The translations under genes and the position numbers were made by a program. Shown one piece after another: positions 1 to 10,935 of a stretch of 64,000 nucleotides of DNA (position 1 is the first letter of the stretch; each line of letters begins with the position of its first letter). This DNA comes from Hypericum androsaemum (taxonomy: Eukaryota > Streptophyta > Magnoliopsida > Malpighiales > Hypericaceae), in NCBI GenBank assembly GCA_963995505.1, contig OZ023195.1:5662109-5726108 (forward strand). Reading direction: 5' to 3'. A model generated the notes under the pieces. It saw nothing but the letters and a program-made list of their open reading frames with translations. It ran no database searches and was not told the origin of the DNA.

Positions 1-400
1 GTAACTTAGGATAGCCAAATCTCCCTTTTTAGTAATGAATTAGGAAATATATATTTGATCATCAAATTAAATTGTAATAATATCCCGTTACACTTGAAAT
101 CAAACTTCTTTCCATTATTGAAATGTCCAACCCTACAATATTCCTATGTTGGAAAAGGTTAGAACTCCCAAAAATATATATTCGACTCGAATTTAAACAA
201 ACTAACTTTTATCGCAATCAAAATGGACGGTCCAGTTAGTCATTTACTAGTTACTACGCCGTGCGCATTAAGAAATACGGAAACCCACGGTCCCACACGA
301 ACCAATTTGGTCGTTCGATACCTACAAACAAAACCAAACATAAACGGCCTTTCCCTAGTCAATCGTCATATGATACTTATTAACACGCCAAAAAAAGAAT

Positions 401-407
401 TATAAAA
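401..407 (+). promoter_or_regulatory. TATA box of the first DUF569 gene
   Basis: TATAAAA lies about 75 bases before the ATG at 482. This fits a plant TATA box with a short 5' UTR. It was read by eye only, with no transcript support. Confidence 0.45.
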
Positions 408-481
408 ACACACAAAAACCCTCAGCCTTTAATCATTCCCTGACCTTTCGCCTCCAAATAATTATTTAATAAAAGTTCTTC

Positions 482-1171
482 ATGGAGCTTTTCACGAAGA
501 CCAAGGTGGTCAAGCTCCGGAGCCACCTGGACAAGTACCTAATCGCCGACGACGACGGCGAGACCGTGCGCCAGAGCCGAAACGGCGCCGCCTCCAGGAA
601 ATCCAAGTGGGTGGTCGAAGTCGTCGACACGAAACCAAACGCCGTCCGTCTGAAGACTTTAACCGGTAAGTACCTGACGGCGTCGGACGCGCCGTTTCTT
701 TTCGGCTTCACGGGGAAGAAAGTCGTCCAAACGGCGCCGGAGAGCTTCAGCGACGTGGCGCTGGAGTGGGAGGTCATTAGGGACGGGTTCCAGGTGAAGC
801 TGAGGAGCTGGTGCGGGAAGCTGTTGAGGGCCAACGGTGGGCCCCCGCCGTGGAGGAGCACGGTCACCCACGACGAGCCCCAGGCGGGGGCGACCGCTCG
901 TCTGGTGCTCTGGGACGTGGAGCCGGTGGAGGGCGGGGAGACGACCGAGACTGTGAAGGAGTACCTGTCGTTTGTTTCGAGCTTTTCTTCTGTTTCTGAG
1001 GAGGTTCTCGAGGCGGTCTCGGATGGGTACAGCTTGCATGGGTCGGATCCTGGGTTGCCGGTCTCGGAGTCGGCGTCTCCGGCTGAAGCGGTGGCGAGGA
1101 CGCCGAGGTTCAACTTCGTCAAGTCTTTCTCGCCTAATTTTTCGTTTTCTCCGAAGAAGGTACGTTCTTAA
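482..1171 (+). CDS. DUF569 (fascin-like, actin cross-linking) protein, 3' part missing
   Basis: The 229-codon frame starts MELFTKTKVVKLRSHLDKYL and carries the three beta-trefoil repeats of the plant DUF569 family (LRSHLDKYL, LKTLTGKYLTAS, VKLRSWCGKLLRANGG). These proteins have a fascin-like fold and are annotated as actin cross-linking; their cellular role is poorly known. The frame reads past a good donor (AAG|GTACGT, intron from 1159) into a stop at 1169. In the complete neighbour at 7171 the equivalent donor leads to an exon for the conserved C-terminal domain (about 100 aa). I find no such exon between 1171 and 7171, where a copia remnant sits. The gene is therefore either a truncated tandem duplicate or ends in a short read-through tail. 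The exon is GC-rich against AT-rich surroundings. Confidence 0.8.
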   Translation: MELFTKTKVVKLRSHLDKYLIADDDGETVRQSRNGAASRKSKWVVEVVDTKPNAVRLKTLTGKYLTASDAPFLFGFTGKKVVQTAPESFSDVALEWEVIRDGFQVKLRSWCGKLLRANGGPPPWRSTVTHDEPQAGATARLVLWDVEPVEGGETTETVKEYLSFVSSFSSVSEEVLEAVSDGYSLHGSDPGLPVSESASPAEAVARTPRFNFVKSFSPNFSFSPKKVRS

Positions 1172-3345
1172 TTAAGTAAAGAATAATTTAATTCCTTGTT
1201 ATATCTTTACGTGTCTTTCTTAGGAATGTTTTTCCTAGTTAATTCATTAACCTCTAATCTTAGAACTTTAGGAGTCCATAACAACGAAAAATTCTGAGTT
1301 TGAACCAGGTTAGTTCATAATTCAATCCAAAATATTTATGCAATGATATTGTTCAAGTAAATAACAAATAAAGTATGTGTTAATAATTAGTTAATTTGTT
1401 ATTGCCTGTCATAATTTTTTAATAAATCGATATTATGATAGTTTAGGAATCTGACTTGGATATAGATATTTGGGGGCGGGCGTCAGGATCACGTTTCCCA
1501 TCAATTTAAGTTTACAAGTGTAAGATACTTAAATCTTATTAACTTCTTGATTAGACACAATACATTAGATTAAAAAAAACAATCGGCCAATTTATGCTAG
1601 ATGTATTCCACTCGACCCATCCTCGATGGCCGAGATTGTTTCGTGTGGTTTGCTCTTGTAGAGAGAGCTTCGAGAAACATTACACATGTTCTTCAAATTT
1701 TGCGGTCGATACCATCCTATATCTATAAATCCACCGGATGATATTTATTTTCGTGTCACTTGAGACACTTGAAAAATAAAAAAGTTTTATTTAATAGTGC
1801 TATATTTTCAAGAGGTCAAACTCGAGACATATTTTTAAGTTAGAATAATTTTTTTTATCTGTTATGATCTAAGTATTTATTAGTACACATCTACTTTAAT
1901 TAATTAGGATAATGCCAATAAATTTATTGGAATTTTGTGTCCCTTTGCTAATCGTGATCTTAACTGTTGCCAATCTAGAGGCTAACTTATCAGATTGAGC
2001 CAACTTAACGTACAAAACGACATTATCTTCAATAAAGAAATATAATTTCAATTTTATGTCCACTGGATTAGCCAACAATTAACAAACATATAGCTTGTCT
2101 TGCTCTATTTTTTTTCCTAACACGCCGTCAAGTGAGTAGCGAAATTATAGATTTTGGACGAGTTTCGTGCTAGAGCTTCATCACTGACCCAAAGTTGAGA
2201 ATTTTAGGTAGTGGTAGGTGGCTAGTAGAGTACGCTTACGAGCAAAGTTAAGCCTAGAAAAAAGTGTAGTGTCTTTATATCAAAGACCATTTAGAGTAAC
2301 CGGCCTCTAGTGTCTTTATATGAACGACCGAGTGATGATATTTTTTTAATTTAAATATGTCTTGAATTAGAGTTATTATAAATGAAATAGTGTTAAATAA
2401 TTGTTAAGAAAATTTTGTCATCTTTTAAATATTATTGAATCCGGTCCTGATACCGAATTTTATAAACCAAGTAAAAACTAGTGCCTGATTGCTCAATTAC
2501 CGATGAAAATTGGTCCGTTTAGTAAGTCCCATAGATTATTTTAATAACATCGCAGTGCGTTCGAGTTTTAAACACCACTAAAAGAGTTAAAACTTTAGAT
2601 TAAGTCCGACACCACCCGGACAAGAGAGTTGATGGAAAAACTAGTGGTCATCTTCTTTACCCGTTATGACTTAATTAGTGAATCCAATTTTGACAAGGGA
2701 CATCTCTTTTTACCTCTAGTGTGTTGTGTGTCATGATGCAGAGAGTTTTAAAGTAAGACAGCGAGCTGAACTTGTAGACTAAAGTGGGAGTTCGGGAAAA
2801 GAAGATAGTGCTTTAGTAGTTCTAGACATTCCACTTTGAAAAGCTAGAGAGTAGAGCAATTTTAATGGGCAGTTGGATCTCTAGTTAGAGAGATAGACGT
2901 CCACCAACCCTCCAGCATTACAAAGTTAAGGAAGCAAAGAAGTGTGAATAAGTTGACACCACTAATTTTACCACACATTTATCGAATTGCTTGTTAGTAG
3001 TTGACAGCACTAATTATATGCAATTGTTTCGTCCATTATTGTCGTCTTTGCTCGGTGGTGAGGGAAAAAAATTGGTAGTGATCAGCCTCATGTTTGGGCT
3101 GGTATACGTCGCATCATTTGACGGGACAATGTAGTGCATGTGTACAATGGCGTGTTCGCGTTGTTTCAAATGGTACCAGATTTATTTTCTCTTTAAAAAA
3201 TTTTGAGTTAAAATTTTACGGAAGAAAAGAATATCAATAAGAGAGTACTAAAAAATAGGACCCTGGTGTTGGACAAAAATTTCACACAAAATGTTTGTCT
3301 CCTCTAGCATAGTTTACCAAAACTTTAATACCTTTTCTGTTGAAA
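1172..3345. other. Intergenic, no gene seen
   Basis: AT-rich sequence with only short chance frames. I looked for the missing C-terminal exon of the upstream DUF569 gene and did not find it. Confidence 0.6.
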
Positions 3346-3350
3346 GATAT

Positions 3351-3635
3351 TGTTGAGATGGCGAGAAATAGGAAAGACTTATTTCTTATTCTTATTCCTA
3401 TTCTGACTAGGTTTTGGACTCCTAATCTGACCTAGATAGGTTACTTGTACACCAAGGGTTTGTCTCTATATAAAGACATGTTACCCTAGGTTTTTTGTAT
3501 GGCTTTGTGGCTCGGAAACTCATCAATAAAAGTTCTCATTTCTCTCCGTGGACGTAGGCATTAGGCCGAACCACGTTATCTCTTGTCTCCGTGTTCTTTG
3601 CGCGTTTTGTTCTCATGGTTGCTGAATTCTTAACA
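3351..3635 (+). repeat. 5' LTR of the deleted copia element
   Basis: 285 bp, TG...CA ends. TATATAAA near 3469 is a likely LTR promoter TATA box. It matches the 3' LTR closely except for a shorter TTCCTA/TTATTC pentamer run. Confidence 0.88.
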
Positions 3636-3662
3636 ATTGGTATCAAGAGCTAAGGTTGGAGG

Positions 3663-4406
3663 ATGTCGAATCACGGCGCGAAGTTTGCTCTTGTGAAGTT
3701 CGATGGTTCATTGAATTTCGGGTTATGGCAAAGGCGTGTCAGGGATCTCCTCGTACAGCAAGGGATGGTTATCGCGCTCTCGGAGAAGAAGTCCGAGAAG
3801 ATGGGGGAGCAAGAGCGGGAAGAGTTGGAGGCCAAGGCGGTAGCAAAGATTCGCTTGTGCTTGGCGGATGATGAGGAGCCACCAGTTGGGTTGTGGAAGA
3901 GGATCCAGGTCGGAGTCAAAGAAGTTCAATGGAAGTGGTTTTAAGTGCGGAAAAGGGCACATGAAGGGGACTATCCAGGACAAACTAGGGATCAAGACAA
4001 CGAGGAGGGATTGGCATCCACAACCATGGCCACATATTCAGACGGGTCGGATGGTGACTGATTTTCTGTCTTATCAAGTCCAATGCATCCTGGTAATCTC
4101 TTTTCATTAGGGATCTTGGATTATAACAGTGATAGTTATAAAGGTATGCTAATGAAGGTGGAGAAGGATGCGATGGTAGGGATGAAGGGTGAAAGAAAAT
4201 ACCTACAAGTTAGTGAGGCACATTATTGTAGATGGAGTCACATCAATGGGTCTGAAGGAGTTGGCAAATGCTCAGGTCATATGAGGTTGGTTCGTATGAG
4301 GGAGCAAATGCTTGACATGGATGGTTTGAGTGTAGTTGGGATTCAGAGAGACATGGATAGCAAGCTAAGGTTGTTTCGTGGAGGCATGGTTGGCAAGGTG
4401 CCATGA
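3663..4406 (+). pseudogene. Copia gag/pol remnants
   Basis: A copia Gag N-terminus (FALVKFDGSLNFGLWQRR) opens at 3663. Scraps follow in shifting frames: a broken zinc knuckle (KCGKGHMK, about 3940), a protease/pre-integrase-like stretch around 4086-4200, and GHMRL near 4277, recalling the RLGHM pre-integrase motif. Deletions and frameshifts separate all of these, and RT and RNase H are not recognisable. The assignment rests on motif memory. Confidence 0.6.
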
Positions 4407-5019
4407 TTGTCTCGGAGAAGCTTTGTTAGCTGGGCCCCGCTATAGTTGTTTAAAGGGACGTGCACGTCAAATGTGTTGGGTAGATTTTGCATGGGGAATG
4501 CGAAGCCGTTGGTAGCACCACGGGCGAATCGGGTATCTCACTCAAGGCCGAACAGTGGAGTTCATGACATGTCGAGGGTTCTAATTGGTGGAACAAAAGG
4601 TTGCCCTTTGTATGCTATGACATGTAGCATTGGTTTGAGGCAAGAAGGTCCAGCGGAAAAGCAGTTCGAGGTTGCGGAGCATGGGGCTGACCAAAAAATA
4701 GAGGGCGTGTCTATTGGTCGCAAGGTTGCTTCAGCAGGTGGACTTGCTAGTTGGGGTTCAATGGAGATTTGAGAAAATAGGCCAAGCAAGCTTAGAAGCT
4801 CGAGTTTGAGGGCTGGCTCCAAGTGATTGAACAAAAGGTGAAGAGAAAGTTGAGATGGTCTTATTGATGCAGTTATCTATGGTCCGAGATGGAGTCGGAT
4901 TGGTTTTGCAAGATCTCATGGTTCTTCATGGGGCGGTGTTTTGTCAAGGTGGAGTTTGTTGAAGTTCGGGTGAAGCTTCATGGTTCTTCCACGAGATGAT
5001 TTCTCGCCAAGGTGGAAAT

Positions 5020-5316
5020 TGTTGAGATGGCGAGAAATAGGAAAGATTTATTTCTTATTCCTATTCCTATTCCTATTCCTATTCTGACTAGGTTTTGGAC
5101 TCCTAATCCGACCTAGATAGGTTACTTGTACACCAAGGGTTTGTCTCTATATAAAGACATGTTACCCTAGGTTTTTTGTATGGCTTTGTGGCTCGGAAAC
5201 TCATCAATAAAAGTTCTCCTTTCTCTCCGTGGACGTAGGCATTAGGCCGAACCACGTTATCTCTTGTGTCCGTGTTCTTTGCGCATTTTGTTCTCATGGT
5301 TGCTGAATTCTTAACA
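5020..5316 (+). repeat. 3' LTR of the deleted copia element
   Basis: 297 bp. It differs from the 5' LTR mainly by added TTCCTA-type pentamer copies near 5058-5082. Confidence 0.88.
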
Positions 5317-7024
5317 TATATATTAGCAAGTATTTTTTTTTTCAATAGATAGCAAGTAGCTAATACTGTAATGCAGCAATTGTTGGAGTGGGATCTAGAA
5401 AATGACGATGACATCAAGAACCCACAACTAGTTTAATTCTTTCCCCGTAGGAATCCAACCTACAGCCACCAACTAGCTGCTTTTGTTGTATGTTATATAG
5501 TTATTTATATATTTACTTTTTCTAGCTTTTCAGGACAAACTTTGATGCATCTTTAGTATTCTTAATTCTAGTATAATAGTAAAATTAGTGAACTAGAATA
5601 TCCATTTCAGATACTCCCCAAAGAAAACTTTATTACACGTAATCAGATAACGATTCATGAGAATTTCTCATGCCATAACTTATGCTTAGACGCCACGGAG
5701 GTCTTTTTTAGGGAGAACTTGGTTTATTGAAAATTCTTATTTAACTGTCGATTTGAAAAAAATAACATCCATGAGAATTCTCTCATGCTATAACTTATGA
5801 TTCACATACCAATAATTGTTTTGGCTCAACTAAGAAGTCTCGAGTTCTAGCTATTAGGAATGCAACAATTTTAAATACACGTTATAAAAATTTTGATACC
5901 TTTAAATAATTGACTTAAATTTGGATTAGTTAGTTCATCGTTTATCTCCATACAAATATTATATAGAAACTTGTGCTTAGACGCAACGAATGTCCTATTT
6001 CCGCGTGATATTAACCGAAATTGACAGATCTAGCACCACACGTTACGAACTTCTTGATAGAAAAGAAAACTTAACACTTCCATCAAAAGCTTTAATTAAT
6101 TAAGCTACATAAAGTCCATTATTTCCATCCATTACATCTTTCTTAAACGCGTTTCCCCGACCCAAATTAGTGAACAAAGTCAAAACCGTCAAAATCTTAG
6201 CTCCTATCCTTTAACAAATCCCCAGCTCTATTATTATCTTGGAAAGAAAAAAAGTTAATTTTAGCATTATATGATCTCAACCCTTTCATTTCATTTCAGA
6301 ATTTCGTGGATGAAGTTACTTTTTTTTTAGAAATTGGATGAAGTTACTTGGATCGTTCATATAGTAATTTTTTATTGACACAAAGACAAAGTTGTAATTT
6401 TGCTAATTAATCTTTCTGTCACGGGTCTATTTATGTGTTCGTTGACCGAGTCTCTTGGACCCGAAATAATGTTGTTTAGGAAAAAAATTCATAGGAAAAA
6501 AAATCGTAGTAGAAAAGAGTACCTGATAAAAGAACTTATCTTGACGTTAAAAATCTTAAAGTTAATAACACACCGTTACCAGGATAGTAATAAGAGATTG
6601 AGCACCATGCTTACTAAACAAAGCAAAAACCAACGCCCGCGATAACGTTGTTTTATCTATTTATTTTAAAAGGCCAAAATTTTAAAATGGGCCAAAACGA
6701 CGTTGATTTTATTTAATTTTTATATTATAATCTTTTAAGTTGAATTATTTTTCATTTTAAACCAGATTAAGTAAACAGACCAAATTACGGGTCTATCCTT
6801 AAGTGCTAACAATGAATAATAAGATTTACACAATCTCCAAAGAAGAGGCGCAAGGTAATAAGAGATGCGCGCAATTGCCGCGTCCAAATCCTTAACGCGC
6901 CGGCTTAGAAAACCCCAATCCGCATCTTTCCACCCACCTTCCCAACAGCTAGTCACCGCCTCGAGTTTTCGAAATTTAATTAGTCGATTTACTATTCAAA
7001 AAATTATGATATTGACCTTTAATG

Positions 7025-7025
<1 letters not shown>
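5317..7025. other. Intergenic, no gene seen
   Basis: AT-rich spacer and presumed promoter of the second DUF569 gene. The frames here are short and not protein-like. Confidence 0.6.

Positions 7026-7026
<1 letters not shown>

Positions 7027-7065
<39 letters not shown>
7027..7065. repeat. (AT)n microsatellite
   Basis: About 19 AT dinucleotides, ending roughly 105 bases before the ATG of the DUF569 gene at 7171. It is likely polymorphic and sits in the core promoter or 5' UTR. Confidence 0.9.
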
Positions 7066-7066
<1 letters not shown>

Positions 7067-7170
7067 CACACATCAAACCCGAGACTTAAAATTTTAACGT
7101 ACAAACTTTTGTCCCGTTTCAGACCAACTCAAACAATAACTTCAACTCGGTCCTAACTCGGGCATCGGCG

Positions 7171-8845
7171 ATGGACCTGTTCCACAAGGCCAAAGCGGTG
7201 CGTTTGAGGAGCCACCACGACAAGTACCTCTACGCGGAGGACGACGAGGTCGCGGTCTCCCAGGACCGGAACGGCTCCTCCAAGAACGCCCGGTGGACGG
7301 TGGAGCCGGTCCCCGGCGCCGATACCGTGATCCGCCTCAAGTCATGTTACGGCAAGTACCTGACCGCCTCGAACCAGCCCTTCCTCCTCGGGATGACCGG
7401 TCGTAAGGCGCTCCAGACGGCGCCCGCCCGGCTGGACTCGTCGCTGGAGTGGGAGCCCATCCGGGACGGCGCCCAGGTGAAGCTCAAGACGAGGTACGGA
7501 AACTTCCTGAGGGCTAACGGCGGGCTGCCGCCGTGGAGGAACTCCGTTACCCATGACATTCCCCACCGGACCGCCACCCAGGAGTGGGTCCTCTGGGAGG
7601 TGGACGTCGTTGAGATCCTGGTGGTTCATTCTCCGGTGGGCCCCGCACCCGCCCCCCAGCACCAGGACTCGTTGGACTTCGAGTCCTCCACCTCCGGATC
7701 CCCCAGATCCGCACATTACTCCAGACAAGAGGTTGAAGTTTTAAAATTTAGTTCTTGATTTTTCGGTTTTTGTTTGTCGTTGACTTTGTTTGACCGGGGT
7801 CTTGTTGTGTTGTGGTGGTGCAGTCGAGTGATTCGTATGTGGGGTCGCCGCCGAAATCGGAGGGGAGGACGATATACTACCACGTGGCGGACGAGAGCGG
7901 GGAGGTGGATGACGACGTGGTGGAAGGCTACTCGATGGTTTTCAAGGGGAATGGGGTGGAGGAGCTGACCCGGAGGTTGAAGGAAGAGACGGGGATTGAG
8001 GATATCGTGGTGTGTACTCGAAGCCCTTTGAATGGCAAGCTCTACCCACTTCGCTTGCAGCTTCCCCCCAACAATGCGGATATGCACGTCGTCGTGCTTG
8101 AGACCTCCTCGAAAGGTGCATTTTTTCGGTCATTTTAGTTGCTTGGAGGATTTTTCTTGTACTAGTATTCATGGTTCGTGTTTTTGTTGTGGCGCTTGTG
8201 ATGTCAATGTGTTTGTTGCATTTGGTTCTTCTTGTTTTGGTTGGTTGGTTGGTTGACTGGCTGGTTGATACTCGTGTTTGAGCTACGAAAGGTGGATTTT
8301 TATCCACTCTTTGAAATGTCGTTGAATGGCTAGGCTTCTTTGAACTGGTCATGGCAGACAATCGAGGTGTTGGAGTGGTAGAGGAAGAGAGTGGTGTTAG
8401 ATTGATGAATCAAAGGATGCAAACCTTGTTAGAACAGATTCTTGTGTTAGGGGATCTGATGATCTTCCCTTTGAAGAAGAGCTACGAGTTGCTCGGCAGC
8501 TCAAGGAATGGTGGGTGGTCTATGGTAGGGGCGGGGGGGCATATTATTAGTGAACTTTATCCTTGCATTTCTGCAGAGAGGTTGCAAGTGAGGTATTTGT
8601 GGTTTATTAGGAAGAGCGTTGAAGATTATATGCTTTTTTCGATCCTCATTCCTGTGCCATCCACCTTTGATGAATACAGTAAATGAAAGTTCTGTAAAAA
8701 ATGGGGTATTTGTTATGCATGGATGCTTGTTCTGGTGTTGCACCATTGAGTGTCAGACGTTGTGTGTTCATAATTTCGGGCCATTCTAACTTCTTTCTTC
8801 ATCTGTATTACAGTTGCCAAAGATTTTTCAAGGGTCAGTCTATGA
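7171..8845 (+). CDS. DUF569 domain protein (fascin-like), complete, three exons
   Basis: Exons are 7171-7731, 7824-8115 and 8814-8845, giving 294 aa. Phases close at both introns. Exon 1 encodes the N-terminal beta-trefoil with repeats LRSHHDKYL, LKSCYGKYLTAS and VKLKTRYGNFLRANGG (about residues 1-145), then a Ser/Pro-rich linker. Exon 2 encodes the second conserved domain, GRTIYYHVADESG to PNNADMHVVVLETSS. Exon 3 adds only the ending VAKDFSRVSL. The family is plant-specific and annotated as actin cross-linking; the function is inferred, not proven. It is a tandem relative of the truncated gene at 482. By position it corresponds to Arabidopsis At1g27100 (from memory). Confidence 0.9.
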
Positions 8846-10488
8846 CGAATTCATCCCCTCAGCAACATCGGAGTTTCGTACCAGTACAACGACGTGCAAC
8901 ATTCATCTCTGTAAATATCATTCAAGCCTCTTGTCCCTAGCTTCAAGTTTTTATCATTTGCGGAATCTGTTAACTACAAGATCGACCGACGGAATTCACT
9001 AGGCGATATCGAGATTGCAAGTGAAGAGTTGGATAAACCACCAGAGCCCAGCTTCTTGCAGATATCCAACATGTCATTGTTCATGTAAAACTTGACACCT
9101 TTGCAGTGTAAAAGGTGTGGTTTCTGTTGATAAGCTCAAGCATAAGAATTTTTGTATTTACCTGAGTTTTATTCTTTTTAATGTGATCAGATAAACAGGC
9201 AGTTAGCTACTGTGGGATTAAATTGCCTTTCCTCAGTTCTTACAATTTTATACCCTTTTTTTCTTCTCTCAAAATTATTCGATGTTCGAACAGGTAGAAT
9301 AATAAGATTAGTTAAAATAATTTTAAGCGGTATTTGAACTATAATCTGGATATGATTAATTTTGGATTATTTATGTAGTAAAATTTGAACTTGAGATATT
9401 TTTTTAATATTCGAACTAGCCAAGAGACAAAGGCTAGACAAAATTATTTGACAGATAAGTGGCCAACCAGATCAGTTATGGAGAATTTCCATTCCAAGTG
9501 ACAGGCTGTCTTGAACCAGTTTCGGACGTGCCTGCGTGAGGAATTTTTTTTGTAAAAAATAATTCCAATAGGATTAAAATAAATTTCTTGGAATTAATCA
9601 TCTAAGACTTTTTATTTAAAAAATCTGATTGTCGGCTTCTTCTGCGTTAATTACGGCTCATGGTTCTCCTGATGGCTGCAATGCGATGGATCCAAACTCA
9701 AGAAATGGGCATCGGAGAACATCCTATGCCCAGATTTTGAGAGAGAAAAAAACTCCTGATGGCTCATTTGATGGGCTGATTTTTTGAATCTAATCCTCCA
9801 TCTTTGGGCTACAATTCGCCTTTGGGCCCATGACATCAGGGTAATAGCTACGTGGATTTTTACAATGTCTACCATCCTTTTAGTAAGTTCACCGGATCGA
9901 AGTTTGTACAGACGGGTGTGACTTCTCAAACATGCTATGACACAAGGTCATGCGATTTATAATGAGTTATATGATCAATCTGATACCCTATTAAAATTTT
10001 CATGCATATTTTAAGACCATAGAATAGTAGATAAATAGATTTCTCATACTTAAAAAAAAATTTACCACATTTAAATATACAAGGAAATTCTACATGTAAA
10101 TATTTCAATAAAATTACGTCTACTTACAAACAAAAAATTATGAATGGACATTTCGGTCCATTCCCTCTTGAATGCAATGGCTGACTCTTGGCAAGCCAAA
10201 ATTGAATACCTCAAAATACGAGCCCGCACTTGCTTAAATTACGTAGACGAAGGTACCACCACATTATTAGAATCCTCAATTATGCAAAGGGGCTAAAAAT
10301 TAAATCAAGAACAGCAACAGGATAACCCTATTCTCCTATCATTGTTGTTATTCTTCCAAATAATGCTCGTCCGGTAACTTATGGTTCGGGACACCAGCCA
10401 CCAAGTTGAATCGATCTCAAGTGTTGTAATAGCGACCGGCTGATCATAATAGATTAGCAATTAAAATTTACGAAAACGAGTTTTGGTG
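8846..10488. other. Intergenic, no gene seen
   Basis: Contains the 3' UTR of the DUF569 gene, followed by AT-rich spacer. No frame here looks like a known protein. Confidence 0.55.
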
Positions 10489-10935
10489 CACTTGAGTGGG
10501 GTTAGATTGGGTACGGAATGCCACTATTCCGAACCGTTAGGAATGAAGACACGTAAGAATTTTTTTGCAAACACACTAAAATACATGGACCAAAATAAAA
10601 AAAAGGCACGCACAAACACAGGCTGGATACAAATGTTATTATCATATAACTTTTCATGCCAGTATCACATAACTGCGTATGCCAGTATCACATAACTACA
10701 CATGCCAGTGTGACCTTTTTGCAAAAATATAAAAATACGGAGAACCAAAATGAAAAAAACTACGCGTGCCATTATCATCAACGAGGACTTGCCATTTTCA
10801 CAAAAACAAATGACATTATCACATAAATATACTTGCCATTATCACATAATGGCGCTTGTCGCTGCGGTCCCCTTCACTCCAAACCGTTCGGAATTAATTC
10901 CTTCACTTCGTACCCAATCTAAAGTCACTTGAGTG
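10489..10935. mobile_element. MITE with about 65-bp imperfect terminal inverted repeats
   Basis: The left end (CACTTGAGTG, then TTAGATTGGGTACG and ATTCCGAACCGTT) is repeated inverted at the right end (AATTCCGAACGG, CGTACCCAATCTAAAG, then CACTTGAGTG, read on opposite strands). The interior holds several copies of a TGCCAGTATCACATAA-like unit between about 10656 and 10855. It is too short to encode a transposase. No clear target duplication is visible, so the superfamily is left open. Confidence 0.6.

Larger units (their letters stand above)
3351..5316 (+). mobile_element. Internally deleted Ty1/copia LTR retrotransposon
   Basis: Two direct LTRs (3351-3635 and 5020-5316) begin TGTTGAGATGG and end TTCTTAACA. 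They enclose only about 1.4 kb. A primer binding site for initiator Met tRNA (TGGTATCAAGAGC) starts at 3638, two bases after the 5' LTR. A purine-rich tract (AAGGTGGAAATT) precedes the 3' LTR. The flanks GATAT and TATAT agree in four of five bases and are a probable decayed target duplication. The inside keeps scraps of gag and pol but no reverse transcriptase, so the copy could only have moved with enzymes supplied in trans. Confidence 0.88.
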
